This document shows, piece by piece, positions 38,530 to 49,108 of a stretch of DNA of 64,000 nucleotides. Within the stretch, counting starts at the first letter, position 1; every line of letters begins with the position of its first letter. A program made the translations under genes and the position numbers. The notes beneath the pieces were generated by a model. It did no database searches and had not been told where the DNA came from. It saw only the letters and a list, made by a program, of their open reading frames with translations. The DNA is from Hypomesus transpacificus (taxonomy: Eukaryota > Chordata > Actinopteri > Osmeriformes > Osmeridae): contig NW_025814031.1 in the NCBI RefSeq assembly GCF_021917145.1, positions 310,001-374,000 on the forward strand. The letters run 5' to 3'.

Positions 38530-39480
38530 TGAGAATGTGGGAAAATAAGCCCCGACAGGGCGAACAGCTTTTGTTTCGCCCTGAAGGGGCTTATTTTCCC
38601 GATAATGACCGGCGCTCTATACATTATCCCGCTTATTACACGGCTACTTGCCAACAAAAATAACTTAACACAGTATGTCTTTTTACAATGTATTTGTTAC
38701 CATTCGTATTGTAGATCAGCAGAGAAATAGTTTGCCAAAGACGTTGAACTTCATAGACTTTGAACATTCTTTGGGCTTCAAATCAGCTGACGTCGCTAAG
38801 CAACAGAGTACGCTGGGGTTGAAAAGTTACCGTAATACTTGCGGAGTGCTACGAAAGACTAGCCTGACGTTGTCATACTCATAATTCTAGTCAGAATATT
38901 AATCTGATAACTCTCCGTTGGGCTGTGACTATGGGGCGCGTTTCAACCGAACTCGTAAAACAAATGCCTCTTCGCTCAGTTGGGTAGACCTATAACCAAT
39001 CAAAGCAACGCATTGTTGTTTGATGAAAACGAATTCAACCCAAGCGCTCTTCGTGACGTTGTTGATTACGTTACTGTCCATCATCTGTCCATCATCGTAT
39101 AAAGCCCACCCTGGCAATTTCATTGGTCCGTCCCGATTCTGGTTTTCTGATTACATTTGATTGGTATATGATATACTTTTTCCGCAAATGAGCTACTCCA
39201 GACCCAACTTCCCGACCCAATTTTTTTGTGGGCGGGGATAAGTTGGGCTGGCAGCCAGGCTAACGAAAGACGTGAATCCGAAGCAAAAAGGCCACCTCAC
39301 TTGACAGCCGTCAAATATGTATAGCAACGGTCTCATATGAGAAACGTATTCACCGCAGAACGTTGGGAAGCCTCATTCAAGTGGATGGAACATTCTACAG
39401 CATTAAGAACAGCCGTGTAATAAGACATAATACAGTTTAGCCATAGCTATGGCATTGAAGACAGTACTGTAGCCTACTAC
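38530..39480 (+). repeat. Interspersed repeat R2, copy 2, with a 403-bp transposon
   Basis: 38530-38859 and 39263-39340 match the minus strand of 21586-22010. A 9-bp-TSD element interrupts it at 38860-39262. The hairpin at 38553-38605 (ATAAGCCCCGACAGGGCGAA.. / ..TTCGCCCTGAAGGGGCTTAT) is shared. 38940-39470 is the probable source of the copied block at 36401-36931. Confidence 0.75.
38860..39262 (-). mobile_element. 9-bp-TSD element, 403-bp deletion derivative
   Basis: The ends TAGCCTGACGTTG and GGCTGGCAGCCAGGCTA match the element at 17335-18120 in opposite orientation. A perfect 9-bp duplication ACGAAAGAC flanks it (38851-38859 and 39263-39271), and the empty site is present at 21643-21635. 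It lacks the RecQ-like frame and keeps only both termini. Confidence 0.9.
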
Positions 39481-41112
39481 TACACACTGCCATTGGGTGA
39501 GCCGAGTCTGTGACTCTGAGGCTAACGTCAAAACAAGACGTGGTTTCACTCAAATTCCAAGTTTTACACAAATAACAAAAATATGCGGACCTGCTGGCTT
39601 TCTTCGCAATCGCCATATCTTTAAAACACTGCTCTCCATTTGGATGTAGAATTGACCCTGGTACGAAATTAAGAAAATACTCATCAGACGCAGATGGACA
39701 CTGTTGTCGACGAGTGTTGACACTCGTCGACAACACTGTTGTTACTGCCGGAATCGTCAATGGAGGCTCTCACGTAGCAAACAAATCAAAGTTTTTACAG
39801 CAACCTACATTCAAATCTCACCACCTGGCTGTTTTCACAATAGTCATATCGTCATAACATTTCCCTCTTTCAGTTTTTTCGTATAAAATTGAACTATAAA
39901 ATTAGCTACGAAAATACTACTATGATGCTTTCTAGCATGGCTGCCGCCTAAAAGACAAGGCGGTCTCACGGGCGACCTGCACTCGCTCAAATTACAAAGA
40001 CTTTCACAACCTAAATCAAAAATCCGAGATGGCAGTTCCACTCGAAATCGTTCTCTCAACAAAATCCAATGGTTGGACATTTTTGGGGGTGGTATTTTTC
40101 ACTCATAATCCAAGCTCCAACTTGCGTGCTAGAACGTTTCTCACGTTTTATGCATGCGTTGTTGCTAACGTGTGTTGACGTGGTGACGTAACTAGCAGTA
40201 CCCTTCGTCGATTAAAGGCACTTTTCGCCACAAAAACGTTGTAACCTCCTAAACTGTGCAACGGAACGTAAATCCCAATACAAGGAACTCAATCGCTACC
40301 AAGACTAAACTTTTGACACCGATGTTGTGTATGTAGTCCAAATATTGACTGAGCCTTAGGGGGGCAAAAATAAATAATAATAAATATATATGTGAGATAA
40401 CAATGGTTGTAAAAAATGTACCCAACTACAGAGGGTACAATTTCTGGGGAAATTGTAGGGTGTGCTTGCTTGTCGGTTGCAGAGGGGTCCGTTTTTTAAT
40501 GAAATTTTTACAACTGATATTTCAGTATATTTTATTAAAAAAAATGCATACTTATTATTTATAAAGATTACATAGATTTTAAAGCATATTTTTTTGCTGC
40601 TCATTTACAACTCACAATACTAAGAGTGAATAGTACAATTAAATAGTTGTCTTCTCATTTCCCCCTGCAAGAGGGAATGGTGATCAGCAGCCTCATAGTT
40701 GAATCAAAACAAATACATTTGGCAGACCGGTGTAAAAATGGACCTAATCTCTATGGCTTAAACGTCCTTTTTAGTTTTTCCCTTCTCGTGATACTTTCAG
40801 GCATTTAGCCTACTCATATTGCATTCATTCATTAATAAAGAACCCCCTTTGAAGATTATTCCTACAACGACGTTACCGGCAATACAGTAGCTATCTCAGA
40901 TGAAATCGCTATTCAAACAGTATCCTACTGTAGTTCTACCATCTGCTAACTGAAAATATGCCCCCAAAAACTTAAATAAGCTTGACATTTATTCAGTGGA
41001 AAATCGCTCATTCATAAAAAGCTAATTGGTAATGATCATTGTCAGTAACAACACAAAATGCGATGTAGCCCTGTGTGGAGAAGCTGCCCCGGTAAATTGT
41101 ATTACTACAGTT
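39481..41112. repeat. Repeat mosaic with a 34-base palindrome
   Basis: 39702-39735 is a 16+2+16 perfect palindrome (TGTTGTCGACGAGTGT, TG, and its inverse). 40425-40500 is a GGGTACAATTTCTGGGGAAA repeat also at 10375-10445 and 55190-55275. No coding frame has a domain. Confidence 0.5.
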
Positions 41113-42244
41113 AAGGGTGGAACGGTACATGTATTCGTACCGAACCGTACGGTACGGTGCATTAAATTACACGGAGAATACGCGGTATAAAAATAAATCA
41201 AACTTGCGTGCAATTTAATTAATGTAGCCTAATGTGGAACTACTGTTAGATACTCGTGTTCTTTAGGAACACCTAATCTGTAGATCCGAAAACTCTGAAA
41301 CTGATTGTCGCCGTCACCTGTGTAGCCGAACTGTGCCTGAGTGAGTCAGAGATAGCTAGCGACACACACGAGCTAGAGGACCTGCCGACTTCGGTTTCCC
41401 AGCCACTTAACGCTACTTTAGTACAGGCGAGAGAGTAGTGGATAGGACAAGGACTTAGTGAGGAGGTATTCTATGCACTTAATAAATAAGAGATGCTGTG
41501 TTTTCAGTTTTATAACTCTTATTTCGTTTACAAGTTATGGAGTCTGGAGTTTATGTGGGGTACTTACTGTTTACTACTTTACACACTTCATGCTGTTGCA
41601 GCTAGCTCAGGGGAGAGACTGTAGGTGATACAGCCTGAGACATACACAATAAAAAAATTTTTGCTGTAAGTTCTCAGTGCTTCAGACAGTTTTTTGAGAC
41701 AGGTAGGGCGATAAAATTCTACTCGTAGCCTAATCGCGCATGTGCGACCTACAAATGTGGAATGTATTGGGTGTGCACAACAACAGTACATGTTAGCAAC
41801 GACTCATAGATACCACAATCTGGATAAGAGCGTCTTCTAAATAAATGACTAATGCACGTTCTAGTAAGAAAGCGATATCAGCGAGCCCTCAGCATTGGTA
41901 CCGCAGCTAAAAGTAAAGTTAGGCTATTTTTTGCTATACCTAGACTACGAAAATGTCTGAATACTTATTTAGCACTAGCGTTGCTGCTACTGTACTGTAT
42001 CCCTGCCTGTGTTTGCACTGTTGCTCAGCAAGTAGCCTATCGTGGATGGTAGGAGGACTGATCAACAAGCGCATCATACATTTAAGACATTTAGCTAAGA
42101 CCTGCATGTACATTAGTTAGTCTAGAGCCCTGCTCCTGCATTTTTGTTTAGCTTTTCCCTCCATTGTACCGAACTCGTACCGAACCGTGATGTCTGAACC
42201 GCGGTATGAACCGAACCGTGACTTCAGTGAACCGTTCCACCCCT
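41113..42244. mobile_element. DNA element with GGGTGGAACGGT ends
   Basis: The left end GGGTGGAACGGTACATG... is mirrored at the right by ...GTGAACCGTTCCACCCC. Both subterminal regions are rich in CCGAACCGT. A clear target duplication is not visible. The interior includes another copy of the GCACAACAACAGTACATGTTAGC block (41690-42060) and a short LINE/SINE tail (41818-41850). Its right end supplies the stop codon that truncates the BED-finger frame at 42243. Confidence 0.6.
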
Positions 42245-42587
42245 ACTTGACAACATACCTGGCAATCAGTCTGTTTAGTTCTGCCTGGCTTAGAGACTGG
42301 AAATACTTCTGTTTAAAATCAAGCCTGGGCTGTTTTGATGAAGTGGCTCCGACTGCTTGATCAGCGGAGCTAGCACTGGGTTCTTTCACGATTAGCTTTG
42401 TTGAAGCGTGTTGTTTTACTAGGTGCTTGTGAAGATTATAGTTACTATTCTTCGCAGTGGATAAAGTTCTCGCACCTGCACACAAACTACAACTAACCAG
42501 TATATTTGTATCCTTGATCTGGACAAGGGAAAAATAATGTTGATATTTCCATGACACAAAGCTTGCACAGTCCGAAATGTCGGCCAT
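42243..42587 (-). pseudogene. hAT transposase N-terminus with complete BED finger, truncated by an insertion
   Basis: The 114-residue frame contains FVSWKYQHYFSLVQIKDTNI, then CSLC and HKHLVKQH: the C-x2-C...H-x4-H ligands of a BED zinc finger. A Ser/Ala linker and QKYFQSLSQAELNRLIARYV follow, as in hAT transposases. The frame ends where the GGGTGGAACGGT element begins. The outer end of the parent hAT is at 42795 (CAGTGTTGGGAATAACGTG on minus). The catalytic domain is lost. Confidence 0.8.
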
Positions 42588-43336
42588 TGTTTGGGCTGGT
42601 CTAAAATGCGGAGTGATTCATTCATACAGAAGAAAAGTAGCGAGAAAAAAGTAATGAGTAACGAGCCCATTTCAATTTCAGTAATGTAACTGCGTTATTT
42701 AATTGAAAAAAGTAATGAGGTACATTACTAGTTACTGCCAAAAGTAGTGGAGTTACAGTAACGCGTTACTTTGTAACACGTTATTCCCAACACTGGTCGG
42801 GAAAAGGCATCTGTAACAGAACTATATGGAAGACCCCTTTCCAGCTCCAGCTGCAGTTGTTGTTCACAGGTTGAAAAACTGTGTGGGATAGACAGTTATA
42901 TATTGCTAGGTGAGATGTTAGGTTATTTGCCTCTTTTCGTTTCCACTTGTTTTATACAATGTTGACATACCGGCTCGGTCACGTTAATTGGCTCTCATCT
43001 CATTCCGCTTAAAGACAAAATGTTCCCACACCGGAGCTGAAGATTGCGGCTTTGAAACCAAGTCAATTTTTACTTGTTCTTCCTAGCTAGCTGTAGATTT
43101 TACAAAACAGAACACTTTATAACACAGTGAGTTCACGCCTTCTCTTCACCTGTCGGTGTCCGTCTGTGTGTGTGGAGACGCTAGTCCCGCCTACGCTTTT
43201 GACACAGAAAGTGTTGGTGACATTCGTTCTTTTGTAAAAATCAATATAATCATTATTTGTTATTATAAAAATGATCAGTTGCAATATATCGCAGCACCCA
43301 AAATTATTGCGCTAATTTCTATATACCGTCCGATAA
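42588..43336. other. 5' end of a hAT element, then spacer
   Basis: 42660-42795 is the subterminal region of the BED-finger hAT element (alternating GTTAC/GTAAC motifs and the CAGTGTTGGG end). 42796-43336 shows no gene. The frame at 43156-43404 has no domain. Confidence 0.5.
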
Positions 43337-43903
43337 AGGCCGATTTATACTTCTCCGACTCCATTACGGTCAGACGCACGCACGGAGTCGGATGGATTGG
43401 TTGAATTTATACTACTCCGACGGCTCTGCGTGCTGAAAGCAATTCACCGCCAGAACAGTAGATAGCGCTGCACTGCGATGCTAGCTAGGTTATCGAAAAG
43501 TCGGAGCAAATTTACAAATGAGCTGTTTTATCAATAAAATAAGCACATTTTCAGCAACTAGACTGCCCATTTCTTGTCCCATTTTAATTCAGATGCTGAT
43601 TTACATGTACTTTTAGCTGAAATATGAATTGTAAAAACTTACAACAATGGCGGACAAGGATTCTGTTTTCTTGTTGGTCACGGCAACCCCGCCCCCACCC
43701 CTGACTCAAGCAGTTATTAATACGGACCAATCACAGCCAAGGGGTATCCTAAAAATGACGGACAGACGGATAGTCAGGAAAATCAGGAGGTGCATGCAGA
43801 GCTCTGCGAGGGGCTCTGCGAGGGCACGGAGAGGGAGTTCCTTGATGGAGAGGGCGTTCCCTGTGTGCGTGTCTGTAAAAAGCAGAAGTATGAATTGGCC
43901 TCA
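43337..43903. mobile_element. MITE with AGGCCRATTTATACTTC ends
   Basis: AAGGCCGATTTATACTTCTCC at the left is mirrored by GCAGAAGTATGAATTGGCCTC at the right. The subterminal region has CGGACTCC inversions (TCCGACTCC / GGAGTCGGA). The frame at 43647-43967 has no recognisable domain. The 54530-54800 block carries related ATTTATACT ends. Confidence 0.55.
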
Positions 43904-44188
43904 AGTCAATATATTGATTATCGCGACAGGTCTAAGTAGTATGTGTTGCCTGGGCAACAGAAGCTAATGTCATGATGCTAATGCTTTAGTGAAATAGTAG
44001 ACTACTGTTTACGAAAATAGATGTACTTCCTTATATCAGCTTATATTGTACATTACATTATACTTGTATGTTTCATATCACAAAGTAAAATAAACAAATA
44101 GTAATCACCCTGGCCTCTTTGCTTGTGGCGTTTCTGCAGCTGCCTTGCAGTAAAGCTATAGTTAGCCTAGCTATCTACCAGAAGTTAA

Positions 44189-45346
44189 AGGTCACATGAC
44201 ATGAAAACTTAACTTTAGGAGGTTATTTAACATTTATATGAGTTCCCCTAGCCTGCCTTTGGTCCCCCAGTGGCTAGAAAATTTCGATAGGTGTAATCCA
44301 AGCCCTGGGTATTCTTCTCCGCCTTTGAGAAAATGAAAGCTCAAACGCTCCGTTTTGAAAATCCCCTATTGTGACGTAACAATAGGGAAGGTTATCCCCT
44401 CTCTCTGCTTTGCCCGCCCAGAGAATCTGGCCCGCCCATAAGAAACTGAGCTACGACCATGCAAGTGTTTTTAACCTTGAGAGACATCATGGCTTGCAAA
44501 CAAAGCACTACATTTGCTCAGTTTGGTGTACAAAGTAAAACAAGTATTTTTACAGTTCCTTCATCCGAGTCTCTGAAAACCCAGTGTCTTAATTTTATTT
44601 TCTCTGGAAATGCGCCGACACAACTTCCCAAAGTTTTGTTTGTCTGCGCCAAACATTTCAGCCACGACTGTTTCCTAAACTTGACCTAATACAAAGCTGG
44701 CCTTGCTGATATACAATTCTGGATCAGTACTAACTCTCCTTGGTCCAGCTACAAACCTCGGAGAAGTAAGTTAACTAACTCGATATCATTTTGTTGCTCT
44801 GGTTACCAAGCTTACTACCCTTAGAATATGGCTGTAACATTAGCTATGCAGCTAACAGCTGAGTTAGGTAGATAGCAGATAGGTAGGTAAGGTAGATAGC
44901 ATCAAGTATGTGTGTGAATACACATGCTGTAACGCGAGTGTTGTACACTTCTTTGTTATTTGGATAACCGTTCTGCTGTTGGTGTTATGGCGCGCGCGAT
45001 ATCCGCCTTTCCCCTTATTGAAATTACTATGACTGTGCACCCCTGCAAACCAGGGTGATCAGATGAGAAACTGCAAATTCGAGAGGCATACAGCAACGGG
45101 GCTACGAGCCATTGCGATACATCCACTGTAAACATTAGCACATGGTGCCGCCTCTTTCCTCCTCATTAGCATTTAAAGCTACAGACACAGAAACAGTGTG
45201 TCTTGAGGAAAGCTAATTGTGTGACTGCTCGTAGTGGCTGTAATTATGCACCAAGGCTGAATTTAGGGAAAGAGACTTCAGATACACTATTAGGGGACCA
45301 CTACGGCCTATATAAAAGCATCAAAAAAGAGCATATCATGTGACCT
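44189..45346 (+). mobile_element. Kolobok-type DNA transposon with THAP exon
   Basis: AGGTCACATGACATG at the left is mirrored by CATATCATGTGACCT at the right (14/15). TTAA flanks both sides (44185-44188 and 45347-45350). The paralogous repeat at 53777-53780 has a single TTAA with matching flanks. TTAA targets plus a THAP-domain protein are characteristic of the Kolobok superfamily. Only a THAP-like N-terminal frame remains. Confidence 0.85.
44459..44689 (+). pseudogene. THAP-like N-terminal exon of a Kolobok transposase
   Basis: The 76-residue frame ends in IFTVPSSESLKTQCLNFIF and LPKVLFVCAKHFSHDCFLN. The CxxH (C-A-K-H) of a THAP finger and the following aromatic F are clear, but a canonical N-terminal CxxxC is not seen in this frame. 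It is probably a degraded copy. It lies about 270 bases inside the left end of the element. Confidence 0.65.
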
Positions 45347-45797
45347 TTAACGAGCTGCTAAACTAATGTTCTGCTAGAGGTAGTCACGCGTGTTTTTGTG
45401 ACGTTAGTGACGTATAACTCACGTCAGTGACTGTGGCTAGCAAGTTAGCCACCGTTAGCTTCATTTTTCGCTACAAAAACGTAATTTAAACTTGAACAAC
45501 ATGCAAGTCTTGATTTGCTTAAATGTACATTTATGATGCTGCTAGTACACCATGGCAAATACGATACTCGCTGTGCAACAGCACATCTATACACGTTGTA
45601 TCCATGCGTCGTTGCTGACGTTGTGACGTTGGTACCACGGAGTACCCCTTTGTTGACACACAAGGCACTTTTTGCCACAAAAACTTAAGTTCAGCCTAAA
45701 CCGTGCAACGGAACGTTAAAAAAACAAGCAACTCAATCGCTACCAAGACAAAACTTTTGACAGATCCTTAGAGCCGGGAAAACAAATAAAAAATAAT

Positions 45798-46013
45798 AAA
45801 TATATATGTGAGAGCACAATGGTTGTGCTCGCCGAAGGTGTGAGCACACCCAATAATAATATATATGTGAGAGAACAAAGGTTGTGCCATTGCCGAAGGC
45901 AAGGTACACCCAATAAGAAAAGGTAGAAACACTTAAGTGGCCTCACAGCTTGGCCACCAATAATATATGTGAAAAAACAATGGTTGTGCTCACCGAAAGC
46001 TTGAGCACACCCA
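45798..46013. repeat. Three-unit array of small GTTGTG...CACACC hairpins
   Basis: Units near 45798-45851, 45852-45912 and 45959-46013 share AATATATATGTGA, then CAATGGTTGTGCTC, CCGAAGG and GAGCACACCCAA. GGTTGTGCTC and GAGCACACCC pair across CCGAA, so each unit can fold. Single inverted relatives lie at 51626-51690. This is not a CRISPR array. Confidence 0.6.
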
Positions 46014-46164
46014 ATTATATGTAATCTCTGAAATACTTAAACCTCCACATCTATTCAAGTCAAATTGCCAATGCTGTGGAAACCTACATTCTTGCAAATA
46101 ATGATGTAGCCTTTATTTATCTGTGGTTTCCTACATTATACATTGCTTACATTGATCCAAATGT

Positions 46165-46360
46165 ACTGCATGCTCTTATGGGTCTTCCCTTTGGCACTTG
46201 TTTAGTTTTTCACAATGTATGCTTCATGTTTTGGCTGCTTGCAATGTTTGGGACTACCTCGTTGTTATGATCAGTGACCTATGCTCTTTTTTAAAGCTCT
46301 CTCTCGAAAGTTGCTTTAGATAAAAGCGTCTGCTAAATGCATAAATGTAAATGTACTATA
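46165..46360 (+). mobile_element. L2 LINE 3' end
   Basis: CTTCCCTTTGGCACTTG through GATAAAAGCGTCTGCTAAATG matches the 3' UTR of the L2 copy in rac1 (29510-29690). No coding part is present. Confidence 0.8.
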
Positions 46361-46517
46361 TTGGTTCTCTGTTAAATTGTCTTCCCACCACAAACATCTA
46401 AACATTTAGTTCATAACATAAGTCATTACATGCACAATGGTTGAGTCAGTTAGCATAATTGTAGGCCTTACTCACTCACATTTGCAATGTGCTGGCAGTA
46501 TTGACATCAGGAAATAC

Positions 46518-47262
46518 TAGTGCTGTCAAACGATTAAAATATTTTATCGTGATTAATCTCATTAATGTCATAGTTAACTCGCGATTAATCGCAATTAATC
46601 GCACATTTTTAACTATTCTAAATGTCCCTTGATTTCTTTTTGTCCCGTTATTTTTTTCTCATTTTAATGCTCCTATCAACATGGAAAAGTGGATTGGATT
46701 GCTTCATGCAAATGTTTTTTTTAAATTGAAAACAACTTCGCAATCGCTTGGCTTTGACGAGGGGACAGAAATTTTGCATCAGCTGTGTGCTTGGCCATCA
46801 ATTGATATTTCAGACTGGACGTGCTGCGATGATAGCTCAGTTCACAATAACAAAATACACAGATCACTTTGGTCTTGTCAATGGAACCATTTGGCAACTT
46901 TTTAAAAGTAAACTTTCCATTCAGAATCTTATTGGCATACATTTCAGCGTCTCGTGCTCGCCATCCACTCAAAACGTGGTTTTTAAATTTTATAACTCTT
47001 TAGCCAGCTTGCAAGGCCAAACAAGTGTGTGTGGCATGCCTGTTGTTTTGTTTCCGGTCTAGCTAGATCCGGTGTGGTGTTGGTTTTCAAACGTCAGTAG
47101 TTGTTGCAACAGCATGTGAAAAAAACTACAAAGTTTGCTAGGCCCAAAAGAACGCTAATCGCGCAATAAAAAATGTTACTAAATTAAATTTGGGTTTGCG
47201 TTGATGCCGTTTATTTGGGTTTGCGTTAACGCCGTTAATTACACGTTAAACTGACAGCACTA
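46518..47262. mobile_element. hAT element, 745 bp, with BED-finger exon
   Basis: TAGTGCTGTCA and TGACAGCACTA are the ends. GGAAATAC (46510-46517) and GTAAATAC (47263-47270) form a 7/8 target duplication. Subterminal repeats of CGATTAATCG and GCGTTAACG are inside each end. The only coding content is the BED-finger frame at 46721-46972. Confidence 0.87.
46721..46972 (-). pseudogene. BED-finger exon of a hAT transposase
   Basis: The 83-residue frame includes KFTFKKLPNGSIDKTKVICV, FCYCELSYHRSTSSLKYQL and KHTADAKF: a C-x2-C first half and a degraded His pair (H near the end; QLMAKH in place of HLxxxH). The dimerisation/catalytic hAT domain is absent. The frame sits centrally in a 745-bp element, consistent with loss of all later exons. 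Confidence 0.7.
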
Positions 47263-47525
47263 GTAAATACATTAATTTATGTAACAAAATTCACTGTTCT
47301 ATACTGAAAGTATATCCACTTTATATTATCATTCTGTTCGCTAGCCAGCCCCTTTGAAAGCAGAGGATTATCGGTTGTAAAAGCGAATACCATTTTAAAT
47401 AACAAAACAGAATTTCTCTATTTTCCTTACAAGGCTTAGTCTAGTTTAATTTAATTGCCAATGTCTTTGTTAATCGCATTAGTGCAATCGCGGTATCTTA
47501 CTGCACTCTGTTGGATTATAAAAAT

Positions 47526-48725
47526 TAGGGCTGTCCCCGACTAAGTTTGTCTTTGGTCGACCAAAACTCGACCAAAACGTCTGAAAATCGACTAATCGAA
47601 CTTTGAAACGCTTAAAAAAATAAAATAAAAAACGTACAAACATTTTCGCGATCTGACTCAATGGCTGCTGGACGCAGATTCAGCTGCTAATAGCCTACTA
47701 ATAATAAGACTCGTATCACCAGTCCTGTTGTAACCGAATGCCGATGGTATTTTGTATCTCTTACAATGTACTACATATTAAAAATATTGTTTGTTTAACA
47801 TGCGAATCATCAGAGCGCGCTTATCACTGCCTGAAAACTTGCAGCATGCAAACTTACGTAGAAGCTGAGTGGGGAACGTTGCAACAGAGAGAGATTTTGT
47901 CTTGGCCGGAGAAGATAATGTCATTCGATTTCGATGTAATTCTTATAATATGGGAGTCAGATGGCTGAGCGGTGAGGGAGTCGGGCTAGTAATAAGAAGG
48001 TTGCCGGATCGATTCCCCGCCGTGTCAAATTACGTTGTGTCCTTGGGCAAGGCACTTCACCCTACTTGCCTCGGAGGGAATGTCCCTGTACTTACTCTAA
48101 GTCGCTATGGATAAGAGCGTCTGCTAAATGACTAAATGTAATGTAAATAATAGGCATATTCCTTTTTCATCCCAGCGCGTTAGCATGAGTGAAGTACGGC
48201 TACACCAACTTACGTTTTTCAGGTGGTAGGCTACATCATTTTCGACGTTGAACTATGAAAAATAAACCGTTGTTGGCAGAGTTTGCATTCAACGTTTTTC
48301 GAGTCACCCGGGACTTTGTAAATGTAAATGTACTTTAATGAAATGACGCCATACAGATGTCTTACACATCCACAGATGTCTTTGCCATTTTCACTAATAA
48401 TACCGACAAAGTAGTCTATGGCAGAGTTTGTAGTTCTGCAGCCACTTGTGCTCGTGCCGTGTGCAAAATACCAAAACAAAGCGCAGATCAACGAAAAGGA
48501 AAACAGTGACACCTTCTTTTAAATTATATATTTTTAGAGTTGGTTTATTTGTCTTAAATAATATAATCTACAATTTCTGTTGAACATTTCGTTAATTCAC
48601 TAATGATGACACAAGTGGGAATCAGATCTCACACTGCCATATGGCAGCTCGACTAAAACAATCTAAGTCGACCAAGAGTATATCGACCAGAAAATCGAAT
48701 AGTCGACCAAGTGGGGACAGCCCTA
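47526..48725. mobile_element. hAT element, 1.2 kb, perfect 8-bp target duplication
   Basis: TAGGGCTGTCCCC at the left and GGGGACAGCCCTA at the right. ATAAAAAT flanks both sides (47518-47525 and 48726-48733). Subterminal GTCGACCAA repeats lie at both ends. A degraded BED-like frame (48512-48231, minus: VPGDSKNVECKLCQQRFIFH) and a SINE (47953-48148) are inside. The SINE inserted later. Confidence 0.92.
47953..48148 (+). mobile_element. tRNA-derived SINE with L2-type tail
   Basis: The 5' part is tRNA-like: TGGCTGAGCGG fits a pol III A box (about 47962-47972) and GGATCGATTCC a B box (about 48006-48016). The 3' part is GATAAGAGCGTCTGCTAAATG followed by ACTAAATGTAATGTAA, nearly the tail of the L2 LINE at 29640-29690. 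The shared tail implies mobilisation by L2 enzymes. Confidence 0.85.
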
Positions 48726-48733
48726 ATAAAAAT

Positions 48734-49108
48734 GACACCAGGAAAATATTAACTGTGTGCCCGGTTCTCGAGTTGAGATATTCGTAGGAAACTCGCTGCA
48801 GACCAGATGACCAATCAGAGTGAAGGGGCTGTGATGCGAATACAGCAAGCCAAGCTGCAGCAAATATTTTTTTTCATTATTTGATGTCGAAATGCTTCTC
48901 CAAACAACGTCAGTCGCGGCACTGCACTCCGTTGGGTTATAAAGAGGACACATGCCAAATATGAACTTTGCAGAGTGCCCGGTTCTTGACTTGATCGTGA
49001 TAAACTAAACCCATTCAAATTTACACAAACACAGAGATTCCTGGCATTATTAGAGAAATGTAATAGTAGTATTTTTAAGTATGTTTCTCTCTCTTAAGTA
49101 GCTACAGT
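48734..49108 (+). promoter_or_regulatory. dxo upstream region with a local duplication
   Basis: GCACTGCACTCCGTTGGGTTATAAAG at 48917-48942 and GAGTGCCCGGTTCTTGACTTG at about 48973-48993 repeat the text at 47502-47525 joined to 48726-48775 (GCACTCTGTTGGATTATAAA... TGTGCCCGGTTCTCGAGTTG). A stretch of 100 bases or more upstream of dxo is therefore duplicated in tandem, and the outer copy is split by the 1.2-kb hAT element. Confidence 0.5.

Larger units (their letters stand above)
43904..45760 (+). repeat. Interspersed repeat R3, copy 1
   Basis: 43936-44188 and 45347-45700 match the minus strand of 53180-54010 (GCATCATGACATTAGC, CAGCTGCCTTGCAGTAAAGC, CGTGACGTTAGTGACG). It is interrupted by the Kolobok element at 44189-45346. 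At 45368-45376 it keeps the single GTTCTGCTA that becomes the target duplication of the 382-bp element in copy 2. Confidence 0.7.

Noticed and set aside
39437..39760. 107-residue Cys-rich minus-strand frame as a zinc-finger protein
   Set aside because: The Cys and His spacing matches no finger class I know, and the frame crosses the 34-base palindrome and repeat borders.
45798..46013. CRISPR-like array
   Set aside because: Units are self-complementary, unequal in spacing, and related sequence is dispersed. The window is eukaryotic.
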